From positions 1 to 7,293 of the forward strand of contig CAYMTN010000252.1 in assembly GCA_964393335.1 (NCBI GenBank): a DNA stretch of 7,293 nt. The letters run 5' to 3'. The notes below the pieces were generated by a model that was given only the letters and a program-made list of their open reading frames with translations, ran no database searches and had not been told where the DNA came from. Source of the stretch: CAYMTN01 sp964393335. Lineage in GTDB: Bacteria; Chloroflexota; Anaerolineae; Aggregatilineales; Aggregatilineaceae. A program made the translations under genes and the position numbers. Of this stretch, positions 1 through 5,557 are shown in pieces (within the stretch, counting starts at the first letter, position 1; every line of letters begins with the position of its first letter).

Positions 1-177
1 CAACTTGCGGGTGAACCGTTATCGGGCGGCTCTTGACAGGGTGCGAACAAACCCTTCAGGCAAATCTAGGCGACGAGTGCGTACATAAACTCAGTCCGGG
101 ATAGACGATAAGGATGCCGTCCAAAGAAAGCGGTATGCTTTCAGGATGCTGAAACCCAGACAAGAGGCATTCCACTC
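1..177. other. Stretch without a recognisable gene, upstream of the IS982 remnant
   Basis: I see no gene here. The last 25 or so bases (from about 153) read as the leader of the IS982-type transposase fragment that starts at 178, with a weak purine-rich AAGAGG at 162-167. The short open frame over the first 80 bases (containing NLRVNRYRAALDRV) is not a protein I recognise. It may be the tail of something outside the window or of another insertion sequence, but nothing decides this. Confidence 0.4.
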
Positions 178-366
178 ATGAGTTTACTGGAACTGTTTTG
201 CCAAGTTGATGATTTCTGCCAGCGGTTTGAACCGCAGGGTGTCAGACCTTGGTGCAACGGGGCACACTGAAGCGCAACCAGCAGTTACAGTTGACGACCA
301 GTGAGATCATGACTATTGTGATCCATTTTTATCAGTCCCGCCTTCGTGATTTCAAGGCATACTTCG
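178..366 (+). pseudogene. IS982-family transposase, 5' fragment with a frameshift
   Basis: This is the N-terminal part of an IS982-family transposase. From the ATG at 178 the frame reads MSLLELFCQVDDFCQRFEPQ, which matches the family's opening (LFC.VDDFCQ.FEP). It then runs into a TGA at 268. The neighbouring frame continues the family pattern (LKRNQQLQLTTSEIMTIVIH, then FYQSRLRDFKAYF), so about one base has been lost just after position 237, where the family usually has a Trp codon (TGG) and only GG remains. The match stops near 366, where the sequence joins an unrelated Pro-rich coding tail. A full IS982 transposase is roughly 280-300 residues, so about 60 remain and the catalytic DDE domain is gone. 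It cannot be functional. Family assignment is by recalled motif and was not searched. Confidence 0.75.
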
Positions 367-465
367 CCAAACCCGACCGAAGTCCCACCAGCTGCTGAAC
401 CGCTCCCAACTGGGCCATCGGTGGTTACGCCGGTTGGGCCAAGCAGGCCAGGCATCGGGTCGTAG
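367..465 (+). pseudogene. Orphan 3' end of a secreted Pro/Thr-rich protein gene, paralogue of the gene at the right edge
   Basis: Only the last 32 codons and the TAG stop (463-465) survive, beginning PNPTEVPPAAEPLPTG and ending PVGPSRPGIGS. Aligned without gaps to the last 32 residues of the minus-strand gene ending at 6731, 21 positions are identical, including all of PTEVPP and PVGPSRP and the final IGS. No start codon or upstream domain is present: immediately before it lies the IS982 transposase fragment, so the body of the gene was lost by an IS-linked deletion or rearrangement with a junction at about 361-370. A terminator-like hairpin follows 14 bases after the stop, which supports this being a genuine gene end. 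The remnant reads rightwards and its paralogue leftwards, so the two face each other across the sugar-transport locus. Without a start it is not expected to make protein. Confidence 0.7.
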
Positions 466-479
466 CGGGTGACCGCTAA

Positions 480-521
480 CAGAACCGCTCCGGACAAACC
501 ATCATCCGGGGGCGGTTTCTG
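480..521 (+). terminator. Hairpin after the orphan gene tail
   Basis: CAGAA-CCGCTCC-GGA pairs with TCC-G-GGGGCGG-T-TTCTG, giving about 15 pairs with two single-base bulges (one G-T pair) around an 11-base loop. It lies 14 bases after the TAG at 463-465. There is no clear T-tract on the plus-strand side (TAATATC follows), so it may be a weak intrinsic terminator or an mRNA 3'-end stabiliser. Confidence 0.5.
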
Positions 522-544
522 TAATATCAAATAGGCGAAATGGA

Positions 545-1427
545 GTATTCAGACTGCCCAAGCCTCATGATGTCGGATATGCTCAAAGGCAACCGGGTCA
601 GGGATGGTCTAACAATGCCGGATTTCGATGCGCCCGTGCCCCTTATTGACCATCTGGTGATGATCGTGCTGCATGTCCTGAAATTGAACTTGGTCTGCAT
701 AGGCAAACCACTCGTCCAGGTTCTTGATAGAGATGCCCCTGATTGTCTTTCACGCGTAACACATAGTCTGCTTTGGTGTCGCGGATCGCATGAGCAATGT
801 CTTTCTGACAGCCCATCGCATCAATCGTCACGATGCACCCTGACACATCGAGTAAACGCAGTAGCTCCGGGATCGCAGTGATCCCATTGGACTTGTTGTC
901 CACTTGGCGCTGTCCCTGGGCAATCCCGTTTTGGCTGGCCAATGCGCTGACCATGTAAATCCCGTCTTGGCCGATGGTCTGGTCGTGACTGCGCCGTACC
1001 GTCCTGCCATCAATCGCGACTACTTTGCCTTTCGTCACCCGAAACGCGGCTTCCATCCACCGGCCAAAACCTGCCTGAAAAGCTTCCGCATTCAGACTGG
1101 CGCATACCCGCCCAAACGTAGCGTATGATGGTATCCCATTCGGCAGGTCCAGGTAGCGCTTCATCCAGTACAGCTTGGCTTTCCCAAACGTTTCGACACC
1201 TGTCCGACTATCCGCCCCACAAATCACGGCGCAAACGGTGATGATAATCAAGTCGATCAATTTGTGGTCGCAGCGCCCTGGCGCGCGCGGATCTAGTAAT
1301 TCGCTGAAACACTCTTCTATGCTGGTAAAGACCGGCTCTGTCATGATGGCTCCCCTTATTCACGAGTCCGCCATTATTCCGCGGTTCCTTGTTTCTATGC
1401 GTTTGCTATGCCAAGCCTCCTACGAGC
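545..1427 (-). mobile_element. ISAs1-family insertion sequence remnant, 3' end lost
   Basis: The span holds a minus-strand ISAs1-type transposase pseudogene and about 80 bases of its upstream leader. The homology ends abruptly near 549-560, where the family protein would continue for roughly 100 residues, so the transposase-distal end and its terminal repeat are deleted. The transposase-proximal end is not resolved: the sequence around 1425-1440 (CTTGACAGCGG) is a plausible terminal-repeat region, but with the other end missing no inverted repeat or target duplication can be shown. Both outer limits are estimates. Confidence 0.5.
549..1344 (-). pseudogene. ISAs1-family transposase, frameshifted, nonsense-mutated and truncated
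   Basis: The frame opens at an ATG (1344-1342) behind a GGGGAG ribosome binding site and reads as a typical ISAs1 transposase. An N-terminal associated domain contains LIDLIIITVCAVICGAD and FGKAK..WMKRYLDLPNGIP, then come the DDE core motifs VVAIDGRTVRRSHD (first catalytic Asp), KSNGITAIPELL and IVTIDAMGCQKDIAHAIRD (second Asp). After VKDNQGHLYQE one surplus base at about 720 shifts the frame; the neighbouring frame continues the family with LDEWFAYAD, then NKGHGRIEIRHC. A TAG at 611-609 replaces the Trp codon expected in the RRCWTI motif, the match resumes as PDPVAFEHIRHHEAWA, and it ends at a TGA (551-549). The C-terminal part with the catalytic Glu (usually REHWGIENRLHW) is absent, and the family norm is about 370 residues. 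It is inactive by three independent lesions. Confidence 0.85.
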
Positions 1428-1456
1428 TTGACAGCGGTTGAGTTTTTTAATATTCT
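1428..1456 (+). promoter_or_regulatory. Sigma-70-type promoter of the LacI-family regulator
   Basis: TTGACA (1428-1433, perfect -35) is followed after exactly 17 bases by TATTCT (1451-1456, a -10 with four of six consensus bases). Transcription would begin near 1463, inside the first palindromic operator, so a bound repressor would block initiation. The -35 lies where the ISAs1 remnant appears to end, so the insertion sequence may have supplied it. The promoter is predicted from sequence only. Confidence 0.6.
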
Positions 1457-1457
1457 A

Positions 1458-1475
1458 TAGTTAAGGGCTTAACTA
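1458..1475. promoter_or_regulatory. Operator 1, 18-bp palindrome
   Basis: TAGTTAAGGGCTTAACTA is a perfect 8-bp inverted repeat around a GG centre. It begins two bases after the predicted -10 and covers the expected start of transcription. The second copy begins 56 bp downstream and differs only in two of the central bases. Position, symmetry and the adjacent LacI-family gene suggest it is the autoregulatory operator. Confidence 0.7.
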
Positions 1476-1493
1476 CTCCATTTCTGCACGGCG

Positions 1494-1512
1494 CCGGGAT
1501 TTTTTTATCCGG
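1494..1512 (+). promoter_or_regulatory. Small hairpin between the two operators
   Basis: CCGG-AT and AT-CCGG flank a T6 loop, with one bulged G, in the regulator's predicted 5' leader. It could influence the leader RNA or could be incidental. It is not a terminator, because no T-tract follows the stem. Confidence 0.25.
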
Positions 1513-1513
1513 A

Positions 1514-1531
1514 TAGTTAACCGCTTAACTA
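1514..1531. promoter_or_regulatory. Operator 2, 18-bp palindrome in the regulator's leader
   Basis: TAGTTAACCGCTTAACTA has 7-bp inverted arms and the central CG common in LacI-family operators. It shares 16 of 18 bases with operator 1. It sits between the predicted transcription start and the GTG at 1573, so it would act as a roadblock or as a partner for operator 1. The 56-bp centre spacing is a little over five helical turns. Confidence 0.7.
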
Positions 1532-1572
1532 GAAAACTTCACCCGTAATTAGAGTCAAGAGGTTTTTTTGAA

Positions 1573-2580
1573 GTGCCTACTTTAGAAGACGTAGCCAAAC
1601 GGGCAGGTGTTTCAACAGCAACAGCATCGAAAGTGCTATCGAACACGCCCTATTTCACCGAAGCAACACGAGTAAAAGTGATGCGGGCGGTGGATGAACT
1701 GGGTTATGTGCCGAATCTGGCAGCACGCGCGTTGTCTTCTGGCAAGACGCACATTATTGCGGTGGTATTCCCCTACGTCTACGAAGCTATCTTCACCGAT
1801 CCGAACATCATGAATACGCTTGCAGGGATCGAAGCCGAATGCACCCCGCGCGGCTACAACATCTTATTGAGTACACCCCAACTGGCGTCTGACGGACCAG
1901 ATACTCACTATCAACAACTGATCCGCAGCGGGTACCTGGATGGTGTGATTGCCATCGACAGTTATCCCACTGCGTCGGCGCTGAAACCCGTTCAGGAAAA
2001 ACGAATCCCCGCCGTGGTAATCGGCTACGAAGCCTGTGACTATTACGTGCGGCATGATGACCAAGCGGGCGGTCATCAGATGATGGAGCACCTGATCGCA
2101 CTGGGGCACACACGTTGTGGCGTGATCGATGTCCCGGAAGATACCAATTATGGTGTCAAATACCGCCAAATAGGCGTGCAGACTGCTGCCGAAAAAGCAG
2201 GATTGGATTACGAGGCGTTCCCGCGTATGCACGGCGATTGGTCCACTTCAAGCGGCAGTATGTGCGCGGGTGAACTGCTCAAAAATCACCCCAATATCAC
2301 TGCACTTATCTGTTACAACGACCGTATGGCTATGGGCGCTATCCAACAGGCGCGCAGCATGGGCCGTGCTGTACCGGGCGACCTGACCGTCACCGGCTAC
2401 GACGACATCCCCACCGCTGCCGTATTTGCCCCGCCCTTGACGACCATCAGCCAGCGCTCCCCCGAACAGGGGCACATCGGGGCACAGCTTCTGTTTGAGG
2501 TGCTCGACGGCAACCATCCGGAACCTGTGGAGCTGGCTCCGCTGCTTGTCGTTCGCCAGTCATCGGCCTCGCCGCGCTAA
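1573..2580 (+). CDS. LacI-family transcriptional regulator
   Basis: A 335-residue protein, the usual length for the family. Residues 3-22 (TLEDVAKRAGVSTATASKVL) are the classic helix-turn-helix and about 46-57 (VPNLAARALSSG) is the hinge that enters the minor groove, with the expected A-R-x-L pattern. From residue 60 onward it is a periplasmic-binding-like sugar-sensing domain with family signatures near the C-terminus: ICYNDRMAMGAIQQ (246-259), VTGYDDIP (273-280) and APPLTTI (286-292). The start is GTG at 1573, 10 bases after AAGAGG (1557-1562), and the frame then opens directly into the helix-turn-helix. Two palindromes lie upstream of it and a related site follows it, so it probably represses itself and perhaps the sugar transporter that starts 170 bases downstream on the same strand. 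The ligand is inferred to be the transported sugar or a derivative; nothing here identifies it. Confidence 0.95.
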   Translation: MPTLEDVAKRAGVSTATASKVLSNTPYFTEATRVKVMRAVDELGYVPNLAARALSSGKTHIIAVVFPYVYEAIFTDPNIMNTLAGIEAECTPRGYNILLSTPQLASDGPDTHYQQLIRSGYLDGVIAIDSYPTASALKPVQEKRIPAVVIGYEACDYYVRHDDQAGGHQMMEHLIALGHTRCGVIDVPEDTNYGVKYRQIGVQTAAEKAGLDYEAFPRMHGDWSTSSGSMCAGELLKNHPNITALICYNDRMAMGAIQQARSMGRAVPGDLTVTGYDDIPTAAVFAPPLTTISQRSPEQGHIGAQLLFEVLDGNHPEPVELAPLLVVRQSSASPR

Positions 2581-2706
2581 GTGGCCCGGCCACTACTTAA
2601 AGTTAGCCAGAACACACCTACTTTGGGGCATGTAATTGAGCGGGAAAGGAGGCTAGCCCCGATCATCTGAGACTATAAACCAATGTCCTGAGCATCGACT
2701 AATCGA

Positions 2707-2723
2707 ACTTAAGCGCTTTCGAA
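2707..2723. promoter_or_regulatory. Possible third operator upstream of the solute-binding protein
   Basis: ACTTAAGCGCTTTCGAA contains the perfect palindrome AAGCGCTT with a CG-containing centre typical of LacI-family sites, and the core TTAA(S)(S)GCTT shared with operators 1 and 2. The outer arms (TAG..CTA) are not conserved. It lies 28 bases before the GTG start of the binding-protein gene. I found no convincing -35/-10 pair between 2581 and 2707, so the transporter may be read from the regulator's promoter or from one I cannot see. Confidence 0.45.
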
Positions 2724-2737
2724 CGTTTAGTGTTTGT

Positions 2738-2743
2738 GAGGAG
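2738..2743 (+). promoter_or_regulatory. Ribosome binding site fixing the binding-protein start
   Basis: GAGGAG lies 7 bases before the GTG at 2751. An upstream in-frame GTG at 2730 would place this site inside the gene and would add a charged leader before the signal peptide, so 2751 is preferred. Confidence 0.75.
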
Positions 2744-2750
2744 AAAAACC

Positions 2751-4031
2751 GTGTCTAAAATCACCAAGTCAGGATTGTTTATCACGCTGTTGTTGATCGT
2801 CGCCATCGCGGTGCCGGTCGGATTCAGCGCCATGGCGCAAGCCCCCGAATACATCACCTATAATTCGTATAATGGTGATCCTATTCCACGCGCTTTCGAC
2901 GAGAAAGTTGTCAAGATGTGGAACGATGCTAACCCGACAATGCCGGTCGAGCACTCGATCATTGCGCACGAAGACTTCAAGCAGGCGATCCGTGCGTACC
3001 TGATCGCGCAGCCGGCCCCGGATGTGCTGACCTGGTTCGCTGGCAACCGCGCTCGCTTCTTCATCGACAACGGCCTCATTCTCGACATCTCGGATGTGTG
3101 GGCCGACTACGGGTTCAACGACACCTACGCGCCCGGCTTCAAGGCGCTGGCGACAGTCGATGACAAGCAGTACTTTCTGCCGACCTCCTACTACTGGTGG
3201 GCCGTGTACTATCGCCCCTCGCTCTTTGAGCAGGTGGGCATCACCGAGCCGCCCCAAACCTGGGACGACCTGCTGGCGGCGTGCGACACGTTCAACGCAG
3301 CGGGCATTCACCCCTTCACGATCGGCACAAAATATCGCTGGACGACTGCGGCCTGGTTTGACTATATCAACATGCGTGTCAACGGCCCCCAGTTCCACCT
3401 GGACCTGATGCTGCTCAAGGAATCCTACACCGACGAGCGCGTGAAGGTCGTGTTTGATTACTGGAAGCAACTGCTCGATCATAACTGCTTCATCCCGGAC
3501 CCGGCTGCCTATAGCTGGTCGGAAGCGCTGGACTTCATGGTGCAGGGCGAAGCCGGGATGTACCTGATGGGCCAGTTCATCACCGACTCGTACCCGGATG
3601 AGATGGAAGACGATCTCGACTTCTTCCGCTTCCCGGTCATCGACCCGACCATGCCGATTGGCGAGGACGCGCCGACTGACGGTCTGTTCATGGCCGCCAA
3701 CGCGCGCAACCCCGAAGGTGGTAAGGAATTCCTGGCCTTCATGGGTTCGAAGGAAGTGGAGCAGATGGCGTTTGACGAACTGGGCCGCCTGCCCACCCGC
3801 ACCGATGTTGACATCTCTAACGCATCGCCTGCCACCCAGAAGGGCATCAATCTGATCAACTCGGCTGACAACGTGCTCCAGTTTTACGACCGCGACACCA
3901 CCCCGCCCATGGCCGACGCTGGTATGGACGGCTTCATGTCGTTCTGGGATAACCCCGATTCAATCGATTCGATTCTGGCTGACCTCGAAGCTGAGCGTGT
4001 GCGCCTGGTCGAGGAAGGGCAGACCGAATAA
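2751..4031 (+). CDS. Sugar ABC transporter solute-binding protein (family 1, CUT1 type)
   Basis: This 426-residue protein is the extracytoplasmic receptor of the import system encoded by this gene and the next two. Residues 1-7 are basic, 8-27 are hydrophobic, and a signal peptidase I-like site (SAMA, then QAPEY) follows. There is no lipobox cysteine, so it would be released or periplasm-like rather than lipid-anchored. Family features: PDVLTWFAGNRARFFIDNGL (90-109), FLPTSYYWWAVYYRPSLFEQ (142-161), which holds the usual YYR..LFE..GI motif and aromatic residues suited to stacking on sugar, TWDDLLAACDTFNAAGI (170-186), GEAGMYLMGQF (256-266) and a C-terminal ABC-facing lobe ending DLEAERVRLVEEGQTE. 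It belongs with the maltose/oligosaccharide-type binding proteins, but the substrate cannot be read from sequence. The GTG at 2751 is preferred over 2730 because of its ribosome binding site. The base composition matches its neighbours. Confidence 0.92.
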   Translation: MSKITKSGLFITLLLIVAIAVPVGFSAMAQAPEYITYNSYNGDPIPRAFDEKVVKMWNDANPTMPVEHSIIAHEDFKQAIRAYLIAQPAPDVLTWFAGNRARFFIDNGLILDISDVWADYGFNDTYAPGFKALATVDDKQYFLPTSYYWWAVYYRPSLFEQVGITEPPQTWDDLLAACDTFNAAGIHPFTIGTKYRWTTAAWFDYINMRVNGPQFHLDLMLLKESYTDERVKVVFDYWKQLLDHNCFIPDPAAYSWSEALDFMVQGEAGMYLMGQFITDSYPDEMEDDLDFFRFPVIDPTMPIGEDAPTDGLFMAANARNPEGGKEFLAFMGSKEVEQMAFDELGRLPTRTDVDISNASPATQKGINLINSADNVLQFYDRDTTPPMADAGMDGFMSFWDNPDSIDSILADLEAERVRLVEEGQTE

Positions 4032-4036
4032 ACCCC

Positions 4037-4070
4037 CAACCGGCGGTATCCTTTGTGTGATGCCGGGTTG
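4037..4070 (+). terminator. Hairpin 1 after the binding-protein gene
   Basis: CAACC-GG-CGGTATC pairs with GATGCCGGGTTG, giving 12 pairs (one G-T) with a two-base bulge and an 8-base loop. It starts six bases after the TAA at 4029-4031. No T-tract follows, so it more likely protects the 3' end of the abundant binding-protein message or partly attenuates transcription than stops it completely. Confidence 0.5.
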
Positions 4071-4072
4071 AC

Positions 4073-4111
4073 ATGGCACGGTCAATGGCGGTCTGGTGTT
4101 GGCCGTGCCAT
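4073..4111 (+). promoter_or_regulatory. Hairpin 2 between binding protein and first permease
   Basis: ATGGCACGG (4073-4081) and CCGTGCCAT (4103-4111) are perfect 9-base complements around a 21-base loop. It directly follows hairpin 1 and ends 26 bases before the permease ribosome binding site. Together the pair probably sets the binding-protein to permease ratio. Confidence 0.55.
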
Positions 4112-4137
4112 CCGCCTCCCACATGCCCGTTCAACAC

Positions 4138-4142
4138 GAGGA
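4138..4142 (+). promoter_or_regulatory. Ribosome binding site fixing the first permease start
   Basis: GAGGA lies 8 bases before the ATG at 4151. The frame is open back to an ATG at 4073, but that start sits inside hairpin 2, has no ribosome binding site, and would add 26 residues rich in Pro, Cys and Trp unlike a permease N-terminus. Confidence 0.75.
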
Positions 4143-4150
4143 CACGAAAA

Positions 4151-5548
4151 ATGGCTACAATGGTTTCGACAGCTCAACAGAAGCAGCAGAAGCAAGATGT
4201 ACGGGCCCCCATTGATCCCTCCTGGGCAAACTTTGTGGGACTGATTTGTGCCGCCGTGGTCCTGATCGCATTTTTGTTTGCGCCCTGGTATTGGGGTGAG
4301 GTCAAATACAACGGGGCGCGGCTGATGTCTGAAGTTCTGGTGAGTCGCCCCTACGGCCAATATGCGTCTGCCTGGATTTTGCTGATTCCCTTCTCCGCTC
4401 TGGGGACATTCGTGATCACGCTCTGGGGATTGAACAGCCCCGAACGCGGCAAACTCGCCTCGGCAGCGACGGCGCTGCTTGGCCTGGTCGCTTTGTTCTA
4501 TTACCTTGATTTTTATGTCATCCAGGACAATCCACTGATCGACCAATACGTTCAAACGAGCAACGGCTTTAAGATCGCACTGGTTGCTGTGTTCGGCTTG
4601 ATCGCGCAGGCGGTGATCCTGCATCCGTGGGTCAATGATGGGCTGTTCCGCCTGGCCAAATCTGGTGAGGGACGGCTGCCCTCTATTCCGTCTTCCCTGG
4701 TGCCTTACCTGTTCCTCGCCGTACCGCTGGTGTTATACCTGATCTGGATCATCGGCCCGACGGTCTATACGTTTTATCTCAGCCTGACCGATTGGGACGG
4801 CGTCTCGTCTCCGAATTACATTGGGCTGCGAAACTTCGAGGACCTGTTTGACGACCATTCCTTCACCGAGGCGCTGGGTAACAATGTGCGCTGGCTGGTG
4901 GTGTTTATCACCGTACCGACAACACTCGGCCTGGCGATGGCGATGATTTTTAATACCGAGATGCGCGCCGGCAGGTGGTACAAAGTGAGCTTCTATTCGC
5001 CGCTGGTGCTTTCTGGCCCGGTGATTGCGCTTGTCTGGTCGTGGGTTTATCACCCCAGCAAAGGGTTGATCAACACGCTGCTGGTGGACACTGGCATTAC
5101 CACCGATCCGCCCGGCTGGTTGGCCGACCGCCAGATCGCCATCTACTGCATCATCGCGGCGGCGGTGTGGCGGCAGGTCGGCTACGTGATGGTGCTGTAT
5201 CTCGCCGGGCTGAAGAACATCGATCCGACGCTGATTGACGCCGGGCTGGTGGATGGCACCAACCGCTGGCAGTTGTTCCGCCACATCATTTTCCCGCTGC
5301 TGGCCCCGGTCACAACGATCATTGTCATTATCTCGATCATCGACTCGCTGCGCGCCTTCGACCTGGTCCAAATAATGACCAGGGGCAACCAGAATACGGA
5401 GGTGCTGGCGAACCTGATGTACATGGAAGCCTTCAATAACTATCGCATGGGTTACGGCGGTGCGATTGCGGTCGTGCTGTTCTCGATCAGCGTGGTGTTT
5501 GTGGGCCTGTACCTGTGGCGTACGCTGAAAGAAGAGCTGGAGTATTAG
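4151..5548 (+). CDS. Sugar ABC transporter permease, first subunit (MalF/UgpA-like) with an extra N-terminal membrane region
   Basis: A 465-residue inner-membrane protein forming half of the transport channel with the next gene's product. Residues 180-465 are the usual CUT1 permease: a first helix near 182-210 (VPYLFLAVPLVLYLIWIIGP), then FYLSLTDWDG, YIGLRNFEDLF, a binding-protein-dependent permease domain from about 240, and the EAA loop at 361-386 (LIDAGLVDGTNRWQLF..IIFPLLAP) that docks on the ATPase. The conserved Gly (369) and the Pro of FPLL are present. Residues 1-180 are additional: a polar Gln/Lys start, then about four hydrophobic segments near 28-45, 73-93, 104-122 and 140-157. MalF of enteric bacteria also has extra N-terminal helices, but this segment does not obviously resemble them; an independent extension is possible. 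Most relatives are about 290-320 residues. The gene lies 119 bases after the binding protein and ends 9 bases before the partner permease. Confidence 0.93.
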   Translation: MATMVSTAQQKQQKQDVRAPIDPSWANFVGLICAAVVLIAFLFAPWYWGEVKYNGARLMSEVLVSRPYGQYASAWILLIPFSALGTFVITLWGLNSPERGKLASAATALLGLVALFYYLDFYVIQDNPLIDQYVQTSNGFKIALVAVFGLIAQAVILHPWVNDGLFRLAKSGEGRLPSIPSSLVPYLFLAVPLVLYLIWIIGPTVYTFYLSLTDWDGVSSPNYIGLRNFEDLFDDHSFTEALGNNVRWLVVFITVPTTLGLAMAMIFNTEMRAGRWYKVSFYSPLVLSGPVIALVWSWVYHPSKGLINTLLVDTGITTDPPGWLADRQIAIYCIIAAAVWRQVGYVMVLYLAGLKNIDPTLIDAGLVDGTNRWQLFRHIIFPLLAPVTTIIVIISIIDSLRAFDLVQIMTRGNQNTEVLANLMYMEAFNNYRMGYGGAIAVVLFSISVVFVGLYLWRTLKEELEY

Positions 5549-5551
5549 GAG
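5547..5551 (+). promoter_or_regulatory. Ribosome binding site of the second permease, overlapping the preceding stop
   Basis: AGGAG overlaps the TAG at 5546-5548 and is 6 bases from the ATG at 5558. This arrangement is typical of translationally coupled permease pairs made in equal amounts. Confidence 0.65.
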
Positions 5552-5557
5552 CGCATC

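Noticed and set aside
28..45. CTTGACAGGG near the left edge resembling CTTGACAGCGG at the ISAs1 edge (1427-1437)
   Set aside because: An eight-base core match is too short to claim a second IS end or a repeat, and no -10 element follows the TTGACA at a usable distance.
285..530. Minus-strand 81-codon open frame over the orphan tail
   Set aside because: Antisense of the IS982 fragment and Pro-rich tail; its Gly/Ser-rich content is the mirror of the plus-strand repeat coding.
540..881. Plus-strand 113-codon open frame
   Set aside because: It is antisense to the ISAs1 transposase pseudogene, whose homology on the minus strand is clear, and it resembles no protein I know.
2580..2594. Short hairpin AGTGGC-CCG-GCCACT right after the regulator's stop
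   Set aside because: Only six pairs with no T-tract; too weak to call a terminator, and read-through into the transporter is plausible.
2643..2670. Strong Shine-Dalgarno-like AAAGGAGG at 2645-2652
   Set aside because: No ATG, GTG or TTG follows at a usable distance and no small open frame begins there.
2730..2750. Alternative GTG start for the solute-binding protein at 2730
   Set aside because: The GAGGAG site at 2738-2743 would then be inside the gene, and the extra residues (MFVRRKT) spoil the clean signal peptide; 2751 has correct spacing.
4073..4150. Alternative ATG start for the first permease at 4073
   Set aside because: It lies inside a 9-bp hairpin, lacks a ribosome binding site and adds an implausible Cys/Pro/Trp-rich leader; the ATG at 4151 follows GAGGA.
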